Source: Chlamydiales bacterium (GTDB lineage: Bacteria; Chlamydiota; Chlamydiia; Chlamydiales; SM23-39). From it: a DNA stretch of 64,000 nucleotides. Shown one piece after another: positions 1 to 8,647 of this stretch; within the stretch, counting starts at the first letter, position 1, and every line of letters begins with the position of its first letter. Made by a program: the position numbers and the translations under genes. The stretch covers positions 21,118 through 85,117 of the forward strand of contig JANQFC010000046.1 in assembly GCA_028278035.1 (NCBI GenBank), written 5' to 3'. The notes beneath the pieces are model-generated. The model had not been told where the DNA came from, did not search any database, and saw only the letters and a list, made by a program, of their open reading frames with translations.

Positions 1-2
1 TT

Positions 3-242
3 AAAGAAATACAAGGAGAACAATTAATTGAATTTTTTTTCTATAGTAAAGGCCATGAATTGGGTGTTTGTGATTATGATAATTATGGTAATAGAAAATT
101 TATTGAAAAATATGGACTCAATAAAATTCCTCCTTTACATATAAAAAATGACATTAAAATTGCCAAGCAACGATTAAAACAAGTAAAAAAGTATAATTTA
201 TGTGATTGGAGTGTGTATTATTTGAAAAAAAAGAGCAAATAA
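3..242 (+). CDS. C-terminal part of an unknown protein, cut by the window start
   Basis: An open frame runs from the window edge to a TAA at 240-242 without a convincing start, so this is the last 79 codons of a longer gene. A TTG at 60 could be taken as a start, but the frame stays open upstream of it with protein-like content. The fragment is polar and lysine-rich and ends in a basic tail. I recognise no domain. It lies 7 bp upstream of the MFS transporter on the same strand, so the two are probably co-transcribed. Confidence 0.6.
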   Translation, partial: KEIQGEQLIEFFFYSKGHELGVCDYDNYGNRKFIEKYGLNKIPPLHIKNDIKIAKQRLKQVKKYNLCDWSVYYLKKKSK

Positions 243-249
243 AAGGATT

Positions 250-1425
250 ATGGCTAATAATTTTATTAAAAAAATAAATTACAAAGGAATTAATCATCCG
301 ATTAATTCTCTTATGTATCTTGCATGTTTAGGTTTAGCTCAGATAATTAAAGGAACAATGGTAGTAGCTTTTCCTCATTTTTTAGCCTATTATTTTTCTT
401 TTTCCTTTTTTGGCTCAACTATTCAAGGAAGTTTATCAGATATTTATAAACGATCCACTATATTAAATATTGCGCTTGTTATACTTGTTTTATCGTTACT
501 GGGTTTGGTGGGAGCTTATTTCTTTCAAGGATTTTTTATTTCTCCATTATTAATAGGAAGCATCATAATTATAATAGGAATAGGAGGAAATGCAGACGTA
601 GTAAGTCGGGCAAGTCTTATTGATATTCATTATAAAATGAATAGACGTAAATTAATGGCATGGACTGTATTTGCAGAGGCCTTTAGTTGGGTTGTTATTG
701 GAGTCTTGATTCGGTTTTTTAACTTTAATCCATTTAATGTTTTAACCCTTTGTCTTCCTATTGCTTTAATTTTATTAATTACTTCTTTGTTGTTAAATAT
801 AGATAAAACAGAAGATAAGAAATATTTACATGATATGAAAACAGAATTTAAAATTGTAATAAGAGAACAATGGAGAAAGCTTATTGTTATTTCTATTTTA
901 ATTATAATTGGAGAGCTTGGATATTTCTTTTTTTTCTATAGTCAAGAGAATTATATTCAAAAGACTAAGATATTAGCTGACTCATATATTGCATGGTTTA
1001 TAGGAATGTCATTAGGGGCTTGGATTTTGAGTAAATTTAAAAATCATTCTGATTTTCGATTCTTGTTATTAGGATTTGTTATTTCAGTGTTATCAATTAT
1101 TTTATTTATGTGTAATGGAATGAAAAGTATTGTTGATCCAAATGTTTTTTATTATGATTCTTTTGTATATGGATTGGCTGGTTTTGGTTCAGGAGTTTAT
1201 TTACCTTGTTTTTATTCGATGATTTCTAAAGGGCACAGTATTCATTTTCAGGGAATTCTAACTGGTTGGGTAGATTCTTTGCGTATTTTAGGGGATGCTA
1301 TTTCTAATATTTTTTTGCCTATTATGGTAATTTTTTCATTTTTTATACCAATTTATCTAAGTGGCGTATTATTTATTTTTTCTATATTATTTTTTGTATT
1401 TTATAGAAAAAAAATATGTTTGTGA
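250..1425 (+). CDS. MFS-type membrane transporter
   Basis: A 391-residue integral membrane protein with about ten to twelve hydrophobic segments. The loop near residues 58-70 reads GSLSDIYKRS, close to the major facilitator motif A (GxLaDrxGrr) between helices 2 and 3. A Shine-Dalgarno AAAAGGA lies directly before the ATG. It follows the truncated upstream gene by 7 bp and converges on the SAHH-like gene. Substrate is unknown; other MFS subfamilies such as metabolite or drug exporters cannot be separated from sequence alone. Confidence 0.7.
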   Translation: MANNFIKKINYKGINHPINSLMYLACLGLAQIIKGTMVVAFPHFLAYYFSFSFFGSTIQGSLSDIYKRSTILNIALVILVLSLLGLVGAYFFQGFFISPLLIGSIIIIIGIGGNADVVSRASLIDIHYKMNRRKLMAWTVFAEAFSWVVIGVLIRFFNFNPFNVLTLCLPIALILLITSLLLNIDKTEDKKYLHDMKTEFKIVIREQWRKLIVISILIIIGELGYFFFFYSQENYIQKTKILADSYIAWFIGMSLGAWILSKFKNHSDFRFLLLGFVISVLSIILFMCNGMKSIVDPNVFYYDSFVYGLAGFGSGVYLPCFYSMISKGHSIHFQGILTGWVDSLRILGDAISNIFLPIMVIFSFFIPIYLSGVLFIFSILFFVFYRKKICL

Positions 1426-1445
1426 TTCTTTTAATACTAAATAAA

Positions 1446-2663
1446 TTAAAAGGATAAGGCTTTTGGATATTTTATATTAGATTGATTTGAAGATTCTTTA
1501 TCTGAGAAATTAGGATAATAATTATAAAATTCATATAAAATTTTATTTTGTAAATTTGGTAGTAAGGTGAGTATTGGAGATAAGGGCTTTGATTTTGAAT
1601 AAAGTGCTTGAAATATTGCTCCTGTTAGTAAAGATCTAGTTAGCTGAAATCCTTTATGATCAATCTTGGAATAATCTTTATCAAAATTTACAGGAAAGCC
1701 ATTATTTAATAATATTAAATCTTTTGTATGAATGTCTAAATGCACAGTATTAAAAGTATTTTTAATTAATGAATTTTTGCGGATAGAAAACGCATTAAAT
1801 TCTCTATCAGACGAGGAGGCGCTAACTAAAATAACTCCTTTTTTGAGATTGTTAAAATCTTGTTTTGTTAAAATAGATTTACCTGTGCAACCGATAATCA
1901 TATCATATGAATTTAATGAAGCTTTATATTTTTGTAGGGATATAGTACTACGGGAAGCTGTTAAATCAAAACAGTCAATATTTGAGAAATGTGTATTTAA
2001 TAGCTGATTAATTGCTTGGCCAATAGGGCCATTTCCAATAATTAGTACTTTTTGAGGAAATTGCTTGGAATTTTTAAAGTGTTTTAATATTTTTTTTGAG
2101 ATTATTTCAGCAACAAGAAAATTTTCATGAGTTAATTTAGCTTTTGATCTCGCTACATTAATGATAGGAAAATGCAATTTTTTAAGTTGATTAATTCTAT
2201 TATAGCCTGCTGAAGTTTGCTCTATACCAACAATATTTGAGAAATTATGCATTAGTAATTGATTTGCAAGACTGATTAAACTTCCTCCATCATCTAAAAT
2301 AATAATTTTTTTAAAATTTTTTAGATTAATTGTATTTAAAATTTCATTAAAAAAAGTTTTTACTTTTTTTTCATATAATTGATCATAAGGTAAATTAGAT
2401 TCAAATTTAAAGCTTAAAGGATGTGGATTTAATTTGATTTTTAACATTTTTCTATATGTTTGTGGATCTGTTGAATAACATTTACCTAATAAATAAACAT
2501 TTTTTGGTTTAAGACCTTTGTTTATCAAAGAATAGAACATTTGTAATGTTGTAGGTAAAAGATGTTGACAACCAATAATTAATACATCATTTAATGAAAT
2601 TTTTGGAAAAAAAGAACAAACAGATTTTACTAAAGGCAATTCTTGAAATTGCTGTTTATTCAT
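1446..2663 (-). CDS. S-adenosylhomocysteine hydrolase-like NAD-binding protein
   Basis: A 405-residue protein resembling a divergent S-adenosyl-L-homocysteine hydrolase (AHCY family). Family-like marks, in order, are a DDGGSL stretch (compare DDGGDL), GIEQTSAGYNR (compare the EETTTGVHR region), a Rossmann dinucleotide site IIGNGPIGQA, then IIGCTGK and LKKGVILVSASSSD, which echo the region after the NAD site. The first active-site segments are not obvious, so catalysis is uncertain. The start is supported by a strong AAGGAGG 6 bp before the ATG. It is transcribed toward the MFS gene. Confidence 0.6.
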   Translation of the reverse strand: MNKQQFQELPLVKSVCSFFPKISLNDVLIIGCQHLLPTTLQMFYSLINKGLKPKNVYLLGKCYSTDPQTYRKMLKIKLNPHPLSFKFESNLPYDQLYEKKVKTFFNEILNTINLKNFKKIIILDDGGSLISLANQLLMHNFSNIVGIEQTSAGYNRINQLKKLHFPIINVARSKAKLTHENFLVAEIISKKILKHFKNSKQFPQKVLIIGNGPIGQAINQLLNTHFSNIDCFDLTASRSTISLQKYKASLNSYDMIIGCTGKSILTKQDFNNLKKGVILVSASSSDREFNAFSIRKNSLIKNTFNTVHLDIHTKDLILLNNGFPVNFDKDYSKIDHKGFQLTRSLLTGAIFQALYSKSKPLSPILTLLPNLQNKILYEFYNYYPNFSDKESSNQSNIKYPKALSF

Positions 2664-2854
2664 TTTATATCCCTCCTTTAATAAGAAAGTATAATTATAA
2701 TCCTTTCTTAAAAGATTGCCAAATTAATAATTCTTTTAATAAAAATCAATAACATAAAAATTTTATTAATACTTTTTGAGTTGCTAGAAGTATATTTTTT
2801 TTATTCTTGAAACATGGTATTCTGTTTATCTTAAAATTTTTTGTGTTGTCCCAA

Positions 2855-4285
2855 ATGAGTATAAATAGTTCTATAATTAGAGATTTTATTGATAGAAGAG
2901 TAATTTTAGAAGAACCTAATGTTAGTATTCAAAATACTAAAGCACAGCCAATTCTTAAAATTATTGGAATTTCATTATCTGCATTAGGGAAGGTTCCCTT
3001 TATTCCAATAAATCTAAAACTTAAAAGTTTTGGGCAGTTTAGATATATTCTAACAGGTGGGAATATCATTGGATTTTGGGCTTTAGGAAGCTGGAGTATC
3101 ATAAATATTGTAGATGATTTGTTTAAGTCTCTTGCTCCTGAAGAAAAAAAATTATTAAAAGATCAAATAAGTAGTATTCAAAAAATAAGTTCTTACATTT
3201 CTGCTATGATTGTCAGCGGGATATCTCAAGGAGTAATAGCTTATCTGGCTTATGAGTATAATGATAAAAATGTTTGGATGTCGGTGGCTATTATGGCTTC
3301 AGATGTATGGTTTCCATTTTATTCGACTTTGTTAAGTTCCCGAAAAGCAATGCAAAAATATGAATTTTCTGAATTTGAAAAAGAGTTAAATAAAATGAAA
3401 CAGGAAATGATATTGTTATTTGAAAAGCACAGACAAATATTTATTAATATGTCCAGTGAACAAAAAAGAAATTATTTAAGAATAATTGAAGATATTAAAA
3501 CATTGCCAACAACCTCTGATAGAATAAATGCTTTTTTGCCTCGGCTGTTACAGGAAAATGTTGAGACGCAAACAAAAGTTCAGCAAATCGGCAAAGCTTT
3601 TTTTGGATTAAATGGATTGCATTTTAGTGTTAATCATTTGATTTTATTAGGAATTGTCTCTTATATAGGGGGAGAATATTTAACTTCTTCTCAAATAGGA
3701 GGTATTATTTCTTCTGTTTTTACAGTATTATCTACTTTTTATTTAGAAGCTCAATCAAATATAACGACTGCACAGAGATTTTTTTCTTCAATTTATAATA
3801 TTTTTACTCATCAAACAAAGCCTACTTTAATGGAACAATTAAGACCTAAACTTACTTTTACTTTAAAAGCAATGGGATTGTTGACTGCTGCGCTAGTATG
3901 GGGGCCTACTGTTCAGGTAAGTCATGATTATATAAAAGAAGAAGGGTTTAAAACTTACATGCAGATAACGGGATCTTTAGCAGTTACATTGCTTGTTGCT
4001 ACAGCAATATTAGATATAATTGATGATATTGTAGCTGCTCGTATAATAAAAAATGGAACGGAAGAAGAATTAGCTATTTTTAAAATTCATACAAATCTAA
4101 AAAAATTAATTGAAATATTAGATAAAAGTTCTCTTTTTGAATTTGCAAAATTTGCGAAAATGCTCCCTGTTGATATTCTTCAAAGGGTGCAGAGAAAGTT
4201 TAAAATTACGGAATCAGAGTTGGCTCAATATTTGGATGAAGAATTTGAAAAAAAACGAGAGCGTTTTTCTCTATTAGTGCAATGA
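2855..4285 (+). CDS. Multi-span membrane protein of unknown function (ends at an in-frame TGA)
   Basis: No domain recognised. I place the start at ATG 2855 (476 residues); an in-frame TTG at 2807 would add 16 residues, and neither has a good ribosome binding site. Hydrophobic segments occur in pairs around residues 35-95, 125-170, 250-305 and 345-395, separated by charged helical regions. Pairing of this kind is typical of chlamydial inclusion-membrane proteins, but that role is inference. The frame continues open for 52 further codons after the TGA stop (see the next feature). Confidence 0.7.
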   Translation: MSINSSIIRDFIDRRVILEEPNVSIQNTKAQPILKIIGISLSALGKVPFIPINLKLKSFGQFRYILTGGNIIGFWALGSWSIINIVDDLFKSLAPEEKKLLKDQISSIQKISSYISAMIVSGISQGVIAYLAYEYNDKNVWMSVAIMASDVWFPFYSTLLSSRKAMQKYEFSEFEKELNKMKQEMILLFEKHRQIFINMSSEQKRNYLRIIEDIKTLPTTSDRINAFLPRLLQENVETQTKVQQIGKAFFGLNGLHFSVNHLILLGIVSYIGGEYLTSSQIGGIISSVFTVLSTFYLEAQSNITTAQRFFSSIYNIFTHQTKPTLMEQLRPKLTFTLKAMGLLTAALVWGPTVQVSHDYIKEEGFKTYMQITGSLAVTLLVATAILDIIDDIVAARIIKNGTEEELAIFKIHTNLKKLIEILDKSSLFEFAKFAKMLPVDILQRVQRKFKITESELAQYLDEEFEKKRERFSLLVQ

Positions 4286-4444
4286 TGTATTTTTACTGAT
4301 TGCAAACTAGATGAAATAAAAAATGAAGACGAGGCCAAGGCAATTTTTGTTAAGGTGCCTGTTTACCATTATCCAACCTTATATGCATATTGGGGAGATT
4401 TATTTATTTTAAGTGTATCTTTAATATGTCTTTTATTGTTTTAA
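4286..4444 (+). other. In-frame extension after the TGA of the preceding gene
   Basis: Directly after the TGA at 4283-4285 the same reading frame stays open for 52 codons to a TAA at 4442-4444. It encodes an acidic helical stretch followed by a strongly hydrophobic segment of about 15 residues at the very end. This looks like a lost C-terminal tail, separated by a nonsense mutation or reached by readthrough. It could also be a degraded separate gene; no start codon with a binding site precedes it. Confidence 0.4.
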
Positions 4445-4510
4445 TAAAAAAGAATTAGATAAAATTAATATAATTAGATATACTTGCTGTATAAAAAATA
4501 AAGAAAAGAT

Positions 4511-4852
4511 ATGACAGAGAAATTCTTAACAAGCGTTTATAAAACAGCCAAGCCTTGGGTTTTAGGAGTAATTGCTACAGGTGTCGGTATATCGGTAGCC
4601 TTAAATCCTCATGAATATTTAACAGTTTGTAAATCTTTATTTAAAATTCCTGTAATCATATTAAAAAGCCTTGTTAAAGATGAAGTTATTCATGATATTT
4701 CTGCTATTTTTATAGGCTCTTTTTTTATTAATTTAGGGTTAAAATTATGGGATCCGATAAAATTTCCTCTCAAAGGGTCTAAGATTTGGGGATTATTCTT
4801 TTTTAATTGGGGTTTCGTTGCTTTATTAAGTCTTTTAATGCATCTCAAGTAG
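4511..4852 (+). CDS. Small membrane protein, unknown function
   Basis: 113 residues with hydrophobic segments near residues 15-32, 40-55, 60-78 and 88-112. The ATG follows a weak AAAAG. No family recognised. It lies in a run of small membrane genes between the long membrane protein and the lpxC cluster, convergent with the coiled-coil gene that ends 12 bp away. Confidence 0.55.
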   Translation: MTEKFLTSVYKTAKPWVLGVIATGVGISVALNPHEYLTVCKSLFKIPVIILKSLVKDEVIHDISAIFIGSFFINLGLKLWDPIKFPLKGSKIWGLFFFNWGFVALLSLLMHLK

Positions 4853-4863
4853 TACTTTTTAAG

Positions 4864-5799
4864 TTAAAACTTAACAGAACCTCCTGCCGCAATAGTAATG
4901 CCCGAACCATCCTTTTTAACTCCAAATAAAAAATTGCCGATTTTACCCCAAAAACCTACTTTTCCGTTTTCTTGGATATCAAAATTTTTTATGAGTTTGT
5001 TTAATTTAATTTGTTCTTGAGCATGTTTAAGCAGTATTTCGTTTCTTTCTCCGGCTCTTTCACTTACTTCTATCTTGGCTTTTGCCAAAGGTGAAATATC
5101 TTTGACTTTTGTAGAAGTTCCAGGTGGTATTTTTATGGAAGTTTCATCTATCATGTGAGAAAAAGCAGCCTTTTCTTTGGTCTGGGCTTCAGCTAATCGT
5201 TTTTCCGCTTCTTGTAATTGCCGATCTAAATTTTCTACCAATGCTTGTTGGTTAACTATGTCGTTTTGAGTTATTTTAACTGCCTTTTTGCATTCTATAA
5301 TTTTTCCTTTTTGACCTAATAATTTTCTTTTTTCATTTTCTATTTGTAATAACTCTTCAACAGAAGATGGATCTTTGCTATCTAAAACAGCTAATTGTCT
5401 ACCTTTTGCAAAACCTGCGGCAGCAGAAAAACCGAACATTGATCCAATGCTTTGAAAAGTTGATGTTAAAAAAAACTCTTGATTTTGTAATTGATGAAGT
5501 CTTTCGATTTTATCATGAAGTTTTTTTTGTAAATTTTGGATTTCCGTGTTGGATGAAACGTCTGAATAACAAGAAATAGCAGAATCAGATAAATAAGCTC
5601 TCTCATCTACTTCTTTTAAACAGTCAAAAATGATCTTATTATCATATCGCCTGGACTCAACACTTTCTAACATGTCATTAACATCTAAAAGTACATTCAT
5701 TAATCTTTTTTTGCAATCTCGGCCATTTGCATGGTAATATAACCAATCAGTCCATGGGTTTTTATATCTATCAGAACCGATAGTAATAGATGAACTCAT
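4864..5799 (-). CDS. Coiled-coil protein of unknown function
   Basis: 311 residues. Residues 85-115 and 145-215 are rich in K, E, Q and L with heptad-like spacing, consistent with coiled coil, and contain the repeated pattern LQEAEKRLAEAQTKEKAAF. The C-terminal 40 residues are glycine-rich (KDGSGITIAAGGSVKF). No signal peptide. The ATG has AAAGGA upstream and overlaps the stop of the preceding membrane gene as ATGA, indicating translational coupling. Function unknown; a membrane-associated structural or secreted effector pair with its partner is a guess. Confidence 0.65.
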   Translation of the reverse strand: MSSSITIGSDRYKNPWTDWLYYHANGRDCKKRLMNVLLDVNDMLESVESRRYDNKIIFDCLKEVDERAYLSDSAISCYSDVSSNTEIQNLQKKLHDKIERLHQLQNQEFFLTSTFQSIGSMFGFSAAAGFAKGRQLAVLDSKDPSSVEELLQIENEKRKLLGQKGKIIECKKAVKITQNDIVNQQALVENLDRQLQEAEKRLAEAQTKEKAAFSHMIDETSIKIPPGTSTKVKDISPLAKAKIEVSERAGERNEILLKHAQEQIKLNKLIKNFDIQENGKVGFWGKIGNFLFGVKKDGSGITIAAGGSVKF

Positions 5800-6137
5800 A
5801 ATTTATGTCCTTTTATTGAATATTTACCAAATGCTATATAACTAATTTTCATGGCAAAATCTATAATACCCGTTGCAGCATAAGCACCTATTCCAAAAAC
5901 AAGGCCAGATAATCCTGCATTCACGACTTTTTTCAAAGTTGATTCAGGTACCGGATTAATTTCTTTTTTATGAACATGGACGTCAGGTTTTTTCAAAACT
6001 AGATAACCAATTAAACCTAATAATGAAAAACAACCAACAGCAATTAGTTTAATGGTAGAATTTTGAGAGTCTTGAGCTACTACAGCAGTTATACAGGCCA
6101 TTTTGTCAATAGCTCCTTCACATACATTAGTAATCAT
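5796..6137 (-). CDS. Small two-hairpin membrane protein
   Basis: 113 residues with two hydrophobic segments around residues 29-47 and 71-90, separated by a charged region containing VHVHKKE. An AGGAG lies 11 bp before the ATG. It is the first gene of a two-gene operon with the coiled-coil protein (4-bp ATGA overlap). No family recognised. Confidence 0.6.
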   Translation of the reverse strand: MITNVCEGAIDKMACITAVVAQDSQNSTIKLIAVGCFSLLGLIGYLVLKKPDVHVHKKEINPVPESTLKKVVNAGLSGLVFGIGAYAATGIIDFAMKISYIAFGKYSIKGHKL

Positions 6138-6184
6138 ATATAAATACTCCTATTTTATTTCTCTTGCAAAAAGTTAGTTAAAAT

Positions 6185-6214
6185 ATGTTAAGATTTAGGA
6201 TGTTTTTTTGTAAA
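6185..6214 (-). promoter_or_regulatory. Candidate sigma-70 type promoter for the 6137-4864 operon
   Basis: On the minus strand TTTACA (6214-6209) and TAACAT (6190-6185) are separated by 18 bp, about 45 bp before the start codon at 6137. The -35 box matches 5 of 6 consensus bases and the -10 matches 4 of 6. In AT-rich DNA such matches arise by chance, so this is tentative. Confidence 0.35.
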
Positions 6215-6487
6215 GGGTAATTAAAATAATTATTTTGCATGTTTGATTTTAGTATTTGGACGAAGAATTTTAAAGATGAGGACGTTTTTTTACTATACTT
6301 TAGAAGTGCTTAATAAAGAAAAATAAACTATATAAATACTCTTAATATTTTCCTAATTGTCTGTTGCTCTAGAGGCTAAAATAGCACTTGCTCTAAACAA
6401 GAAATTAAGTTAACTTTTTATAAATTAGTTATTTGAAATTTTTATTGTAATAAGTAATTTATTTGAAAAATTTTGAAAGAGGTTTTT
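6215..6487. other. Intergenic region before lpxC
   Basis: AT-rich sequence between divergent transcription units. I see no open frame above a few dozen codons, no RNA gene and no convincing promoter for lpxC. The only notable site is AAGAGG at 6477-6482, which serves as ribosome binding site for the GTG start of lpxC. Confidence 0.5.
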
Positions 6488-7345
6488 GTGCAAAAACAAA
6501 AAACTATAAAAAGAGAAGTAACAGCTACGGGAGTAGGGCTTTTTACAGGGGAAAAAGTTAAGATAACTTTAAGCCCTGCAAAAGAAAATACGGGGATTGT
6601 GTTTCAAAGAAAGGATATTGAAAATAGACCTGTTATCAAAGCTGATTTAAACTTTGTAAAAAACACATTCAGAAGAACTGTGTTGGGAAATGACAATTTT
6701 GCAATTCAGACAGTTGAGCATTTGTTATCGGCTGTTAGTGCTTATAAAATAGACAACATTTTAATACAGATTGAAGGAAATGAAGTTTTAGTAGGAGACG
6801 GCAGTTCCAAGATATTTACAGAACTATTAGAAAAAGCAGGAGAACAAGAGCAAAATGAAAATAAAAAAGAATACATATTGGAAAATCCTGTTTATTTTTC
6901 CGATAAGAAAACTCATATTGTAGCTCTTCCTGCTGATGAATATAAAATCAGCTACACTCTTCATCATCCAACGAATTTATTTTTAAAATCCCAGTATTTT
7001 TCATATGTTGTAAGTAAGGATACTTATAAACATGAAATAGCCCCTTCTAGAACTTTTTCGATATATGAAGAGATAAAACCTTTATTAGATAAGAATTTAA
7101 TTAAAGGCGGCGGTTTGGACAATGCTGTTGTTATTAAAGATAATAAGGTAATTAACCCGGAAGGAATAAGGTTTTCAAATGAAATGGTAAGACATAAAAT
7201 TTTAGATTTAATGGGTGATTTATGTCTTATGTGCAAATCTTTTAAAGCGCATATTATTGCAATTTGCACCAGCCATACATATAATGTAAGTTTTGCTAAA
7301 AAACTTGAAAAATATTTAACTCTAGCTTCAGAGGAAAACAAATGA
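6488..7345 (+). CDS. lpxC: UDP-3-O-acyl-N-acetylglucosamine deacetylase LpxC
   Basis: Zinc-dependent deacetylase that commits UDP-acylglucosamine to lipid A synthesis in the cytoplasm. 285 residues from a GTG start chosen because AAGAGG sits 5 bp upstream; an in-frame TTG at 6473 lies before that binding site and is less likely. Zinc ligands are visible: H78 in VEHLLSA, and H236 and D240 in RHKILDLMGD, with the catalytic Glu just before H78. Length is normal for the family. The stop overlaps fabZ as ATGA. The order lpxC-fabZ-lpxA-fmt is the arrangement known in Chlamydia. Confidence 0.95.
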   Translation: MQKQKTIKREVTATGVGLFTGEKVKITLSPAKENTGIVFQRKDIENRPVIKADLNFVKNTFRRTVLGNDNFAIQTVEHLLSAVSAYKIDNILIQIEGNEVLVGDGSSKIFTELLEKAGEQEQNENKKEYILENPVYFSDKKTHIVALPADEYKISYTLHHPTNLFLKSQYFSYVVSKDTYKHEIAPSRTFSIYEEIKPLLDKNLIKGGGLDNAVVIKDNKVINPEGIRFSNEMVRHKILDLMGDLCLMCKSFKAHIIAICTSHTYNVSFAKKLEKYLTLASEENK

Positions 7346-7797
7346 CATCTAAAAAGACTGTTTTAGATCATAGAAAAATAGCTGAAATACTGCCGCATAG
7401 ATATCCATTTTTATTAGTGGACAAAGTGGTAGATTTAAATTTAGAGGAAAATGAGATTATAGGAATAAAAAATGTTACGGTAAACGAACATTTTTTTGTT
7501 GGTCATTTTCCTAACGTCCCTATTATGCCGGGAGTTTTAATTATTGAGGCAATGGCTCAGACAGGAGGGATTTTAGTTCACCAAAAAGGATTTGTTGATA
7601 AGATTGCTGTACTTTTAAATGTTGCATATGCAAAATTTAGAAAGCCTATTTATCCCGGTGATGTGATAAAACTGCATGCAAAGGCTTTGCATGTAAGCGG
7701 TAAAGGCGGAAAAATACAAGCTAAAGCTATTGTAAATGAAAAAATTGCAGTGCAAGCAGAATTGAGCTTTGCTTTAGTTGATAAAGAAAAATTATAA
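7342..7797 (+). CDS. fabZ: 3-hydroxyacyl-[acyl-carrier-protein] dehydratase FabZ
   Basis: Hot-dog fold dehydratase of type II fatty acid elongation, acting on beta-hydroxyacyl-ACP. 151 residues, usual length. It shows the N-terminal HRYPFLLVDKV signature and the catalytic pair H55 (GHFP) and E69 (IIEAMAQ). It is translationally coupled to lpxC by a 4-bp overlap and followed 19 bp later by lpxA. Both enzymes use hydroxyacyl-ACP, which explains the grouping. Confidence 0.95.
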   Translation: MTSKKTVLDHRKIAEILPHRYPFLLVDKVVDLNLEENEIIGIKNVTVNEHFFVGHFPNVPIMPGVLIIEAMAQTGGILVHQKGFVDKIAVLLNVAYAKFRKPIYPGDVIKLHAKALHVSGKGGKIQAKAIVNEKIAVQAELSFALVDKEKL

Positions 7798-7816
7798 AAA
7801 AAACGGTTATTTCAAC

Positions 7817-8647
7817 ATGTCAAAAATTCATCCTAATGCATATATAGAAACAGGTGCAAATATCGGAGAAAATGTAACGATCGAAGCATTTGCCGTAGTG
7901 AAAAAAAATGTAACGTTAAAAGATAATGTAACCATTAAGTCCCATGCTTATATTGATGGCAATACTACTATTAATGAAGGAAGCATTATTTGGCCAAGCG
8001 CTAGCATAGGCACAAAAACGCAGGATAAGAAGTTTAAGGGTGAGACTACTTATGTGGAAATCGGAAAAAACACTGAAATAAGAGAATTTGCTACAATTAA
8101 CTCTTCCTGCATGGAAGGGTCTGTTGTAAAAGTAGGCGATAACTGTTTGATAATGGCCTATTGTCATGTTGCCCATAACTGTGAGGTGGGAAATAATGTT
8201 GTTATGGCGAACAGCTCAATGTTGGCAGGCCATGTAATTGTAGAAGACAATGTAATAATCGGCGGAATGACGCCCGTTCATCAATTTTCCAGACTTGGCA
8301 AGAATGCTATGGTAGGAGGTTTTTCCAGGGTTTCTCATGATGTTCCTCCTTATACTATCGGCGGGGGATACCCATATAAATGCTCTGGTCTAAATTTAGT
8401 GGGTTTGAAAAGACATAATTTTTCACTGGAAGTTAGAAATGAGCTTGCCAAGGCTTTTAAAATTACCTACAGGATGGGACTAAGGTTAGATCAGGCTATA
8501 GAAAAAATAGAAAACGAATTAAAGCCTATAGAAGAGATTGTTCACTGGTTAAATTTTTGTAAAACAACCAAGAGAGGCCTTATTGGTCTGGAAGGAGTTA
8601 CTCATATAAAAGAAGAAAAGCCTCTTGAAGAAATGCTGAGAAATTAA
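7817..8647 (+). CDS. lpxA: UDP-N-acetylglucosamine acyltransferase LpxA
   Basis: First enzyme of lipid A synthesis, transferring a hydroxyacyl chain from ACP to UDP-GlcNAc. 276 residues from ATG 7817; a TTG at 7778 in the same frame lies inside fabZ and would add a non-homologous leader. Left-handed beta-helix hexapeptide repeats fill the first 190 residues. The catalytic histidine region reads HVAHNCEVGNN, and GGMTPVHQFSRLG and DVPPYTIGGG are LpxA signatures. The C-terminus is helical. The final A of its TAA is the first base of the fmt start codon. Confidence 0.95.
   Translation: MSKIHPNAYIETGANIGENVTIEAFAVVKKNVTLKDNVTIKSHAYIDGNTTINEGSIIWPSASIGTKTQDKKFKGETTYVEIGKNTEIREFATINSSCMEGSVVKVGDNCLIMAYCHVAHNCEVGNNVVMANSSMLAGHVIVEDNVIIGGMTPVHQFSRLGKNAMVGGFSRVSHDVPPYTIGGGYPYKCSGLNLVGLKRHNFSLEVRNELAKAFKITYRMGLRLDQAIEKIENELKPIEEIVHWLNFCKTTKRGLIGLEGVTHIKEEKPLEEMLRN

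Noticed and set aside
7024..7341. Minus-strand open frames inside lpxC, ribosomal and other core genes
   Set aside because: They are shadows of strongly supported genes, without binding sites or protein-like composition.
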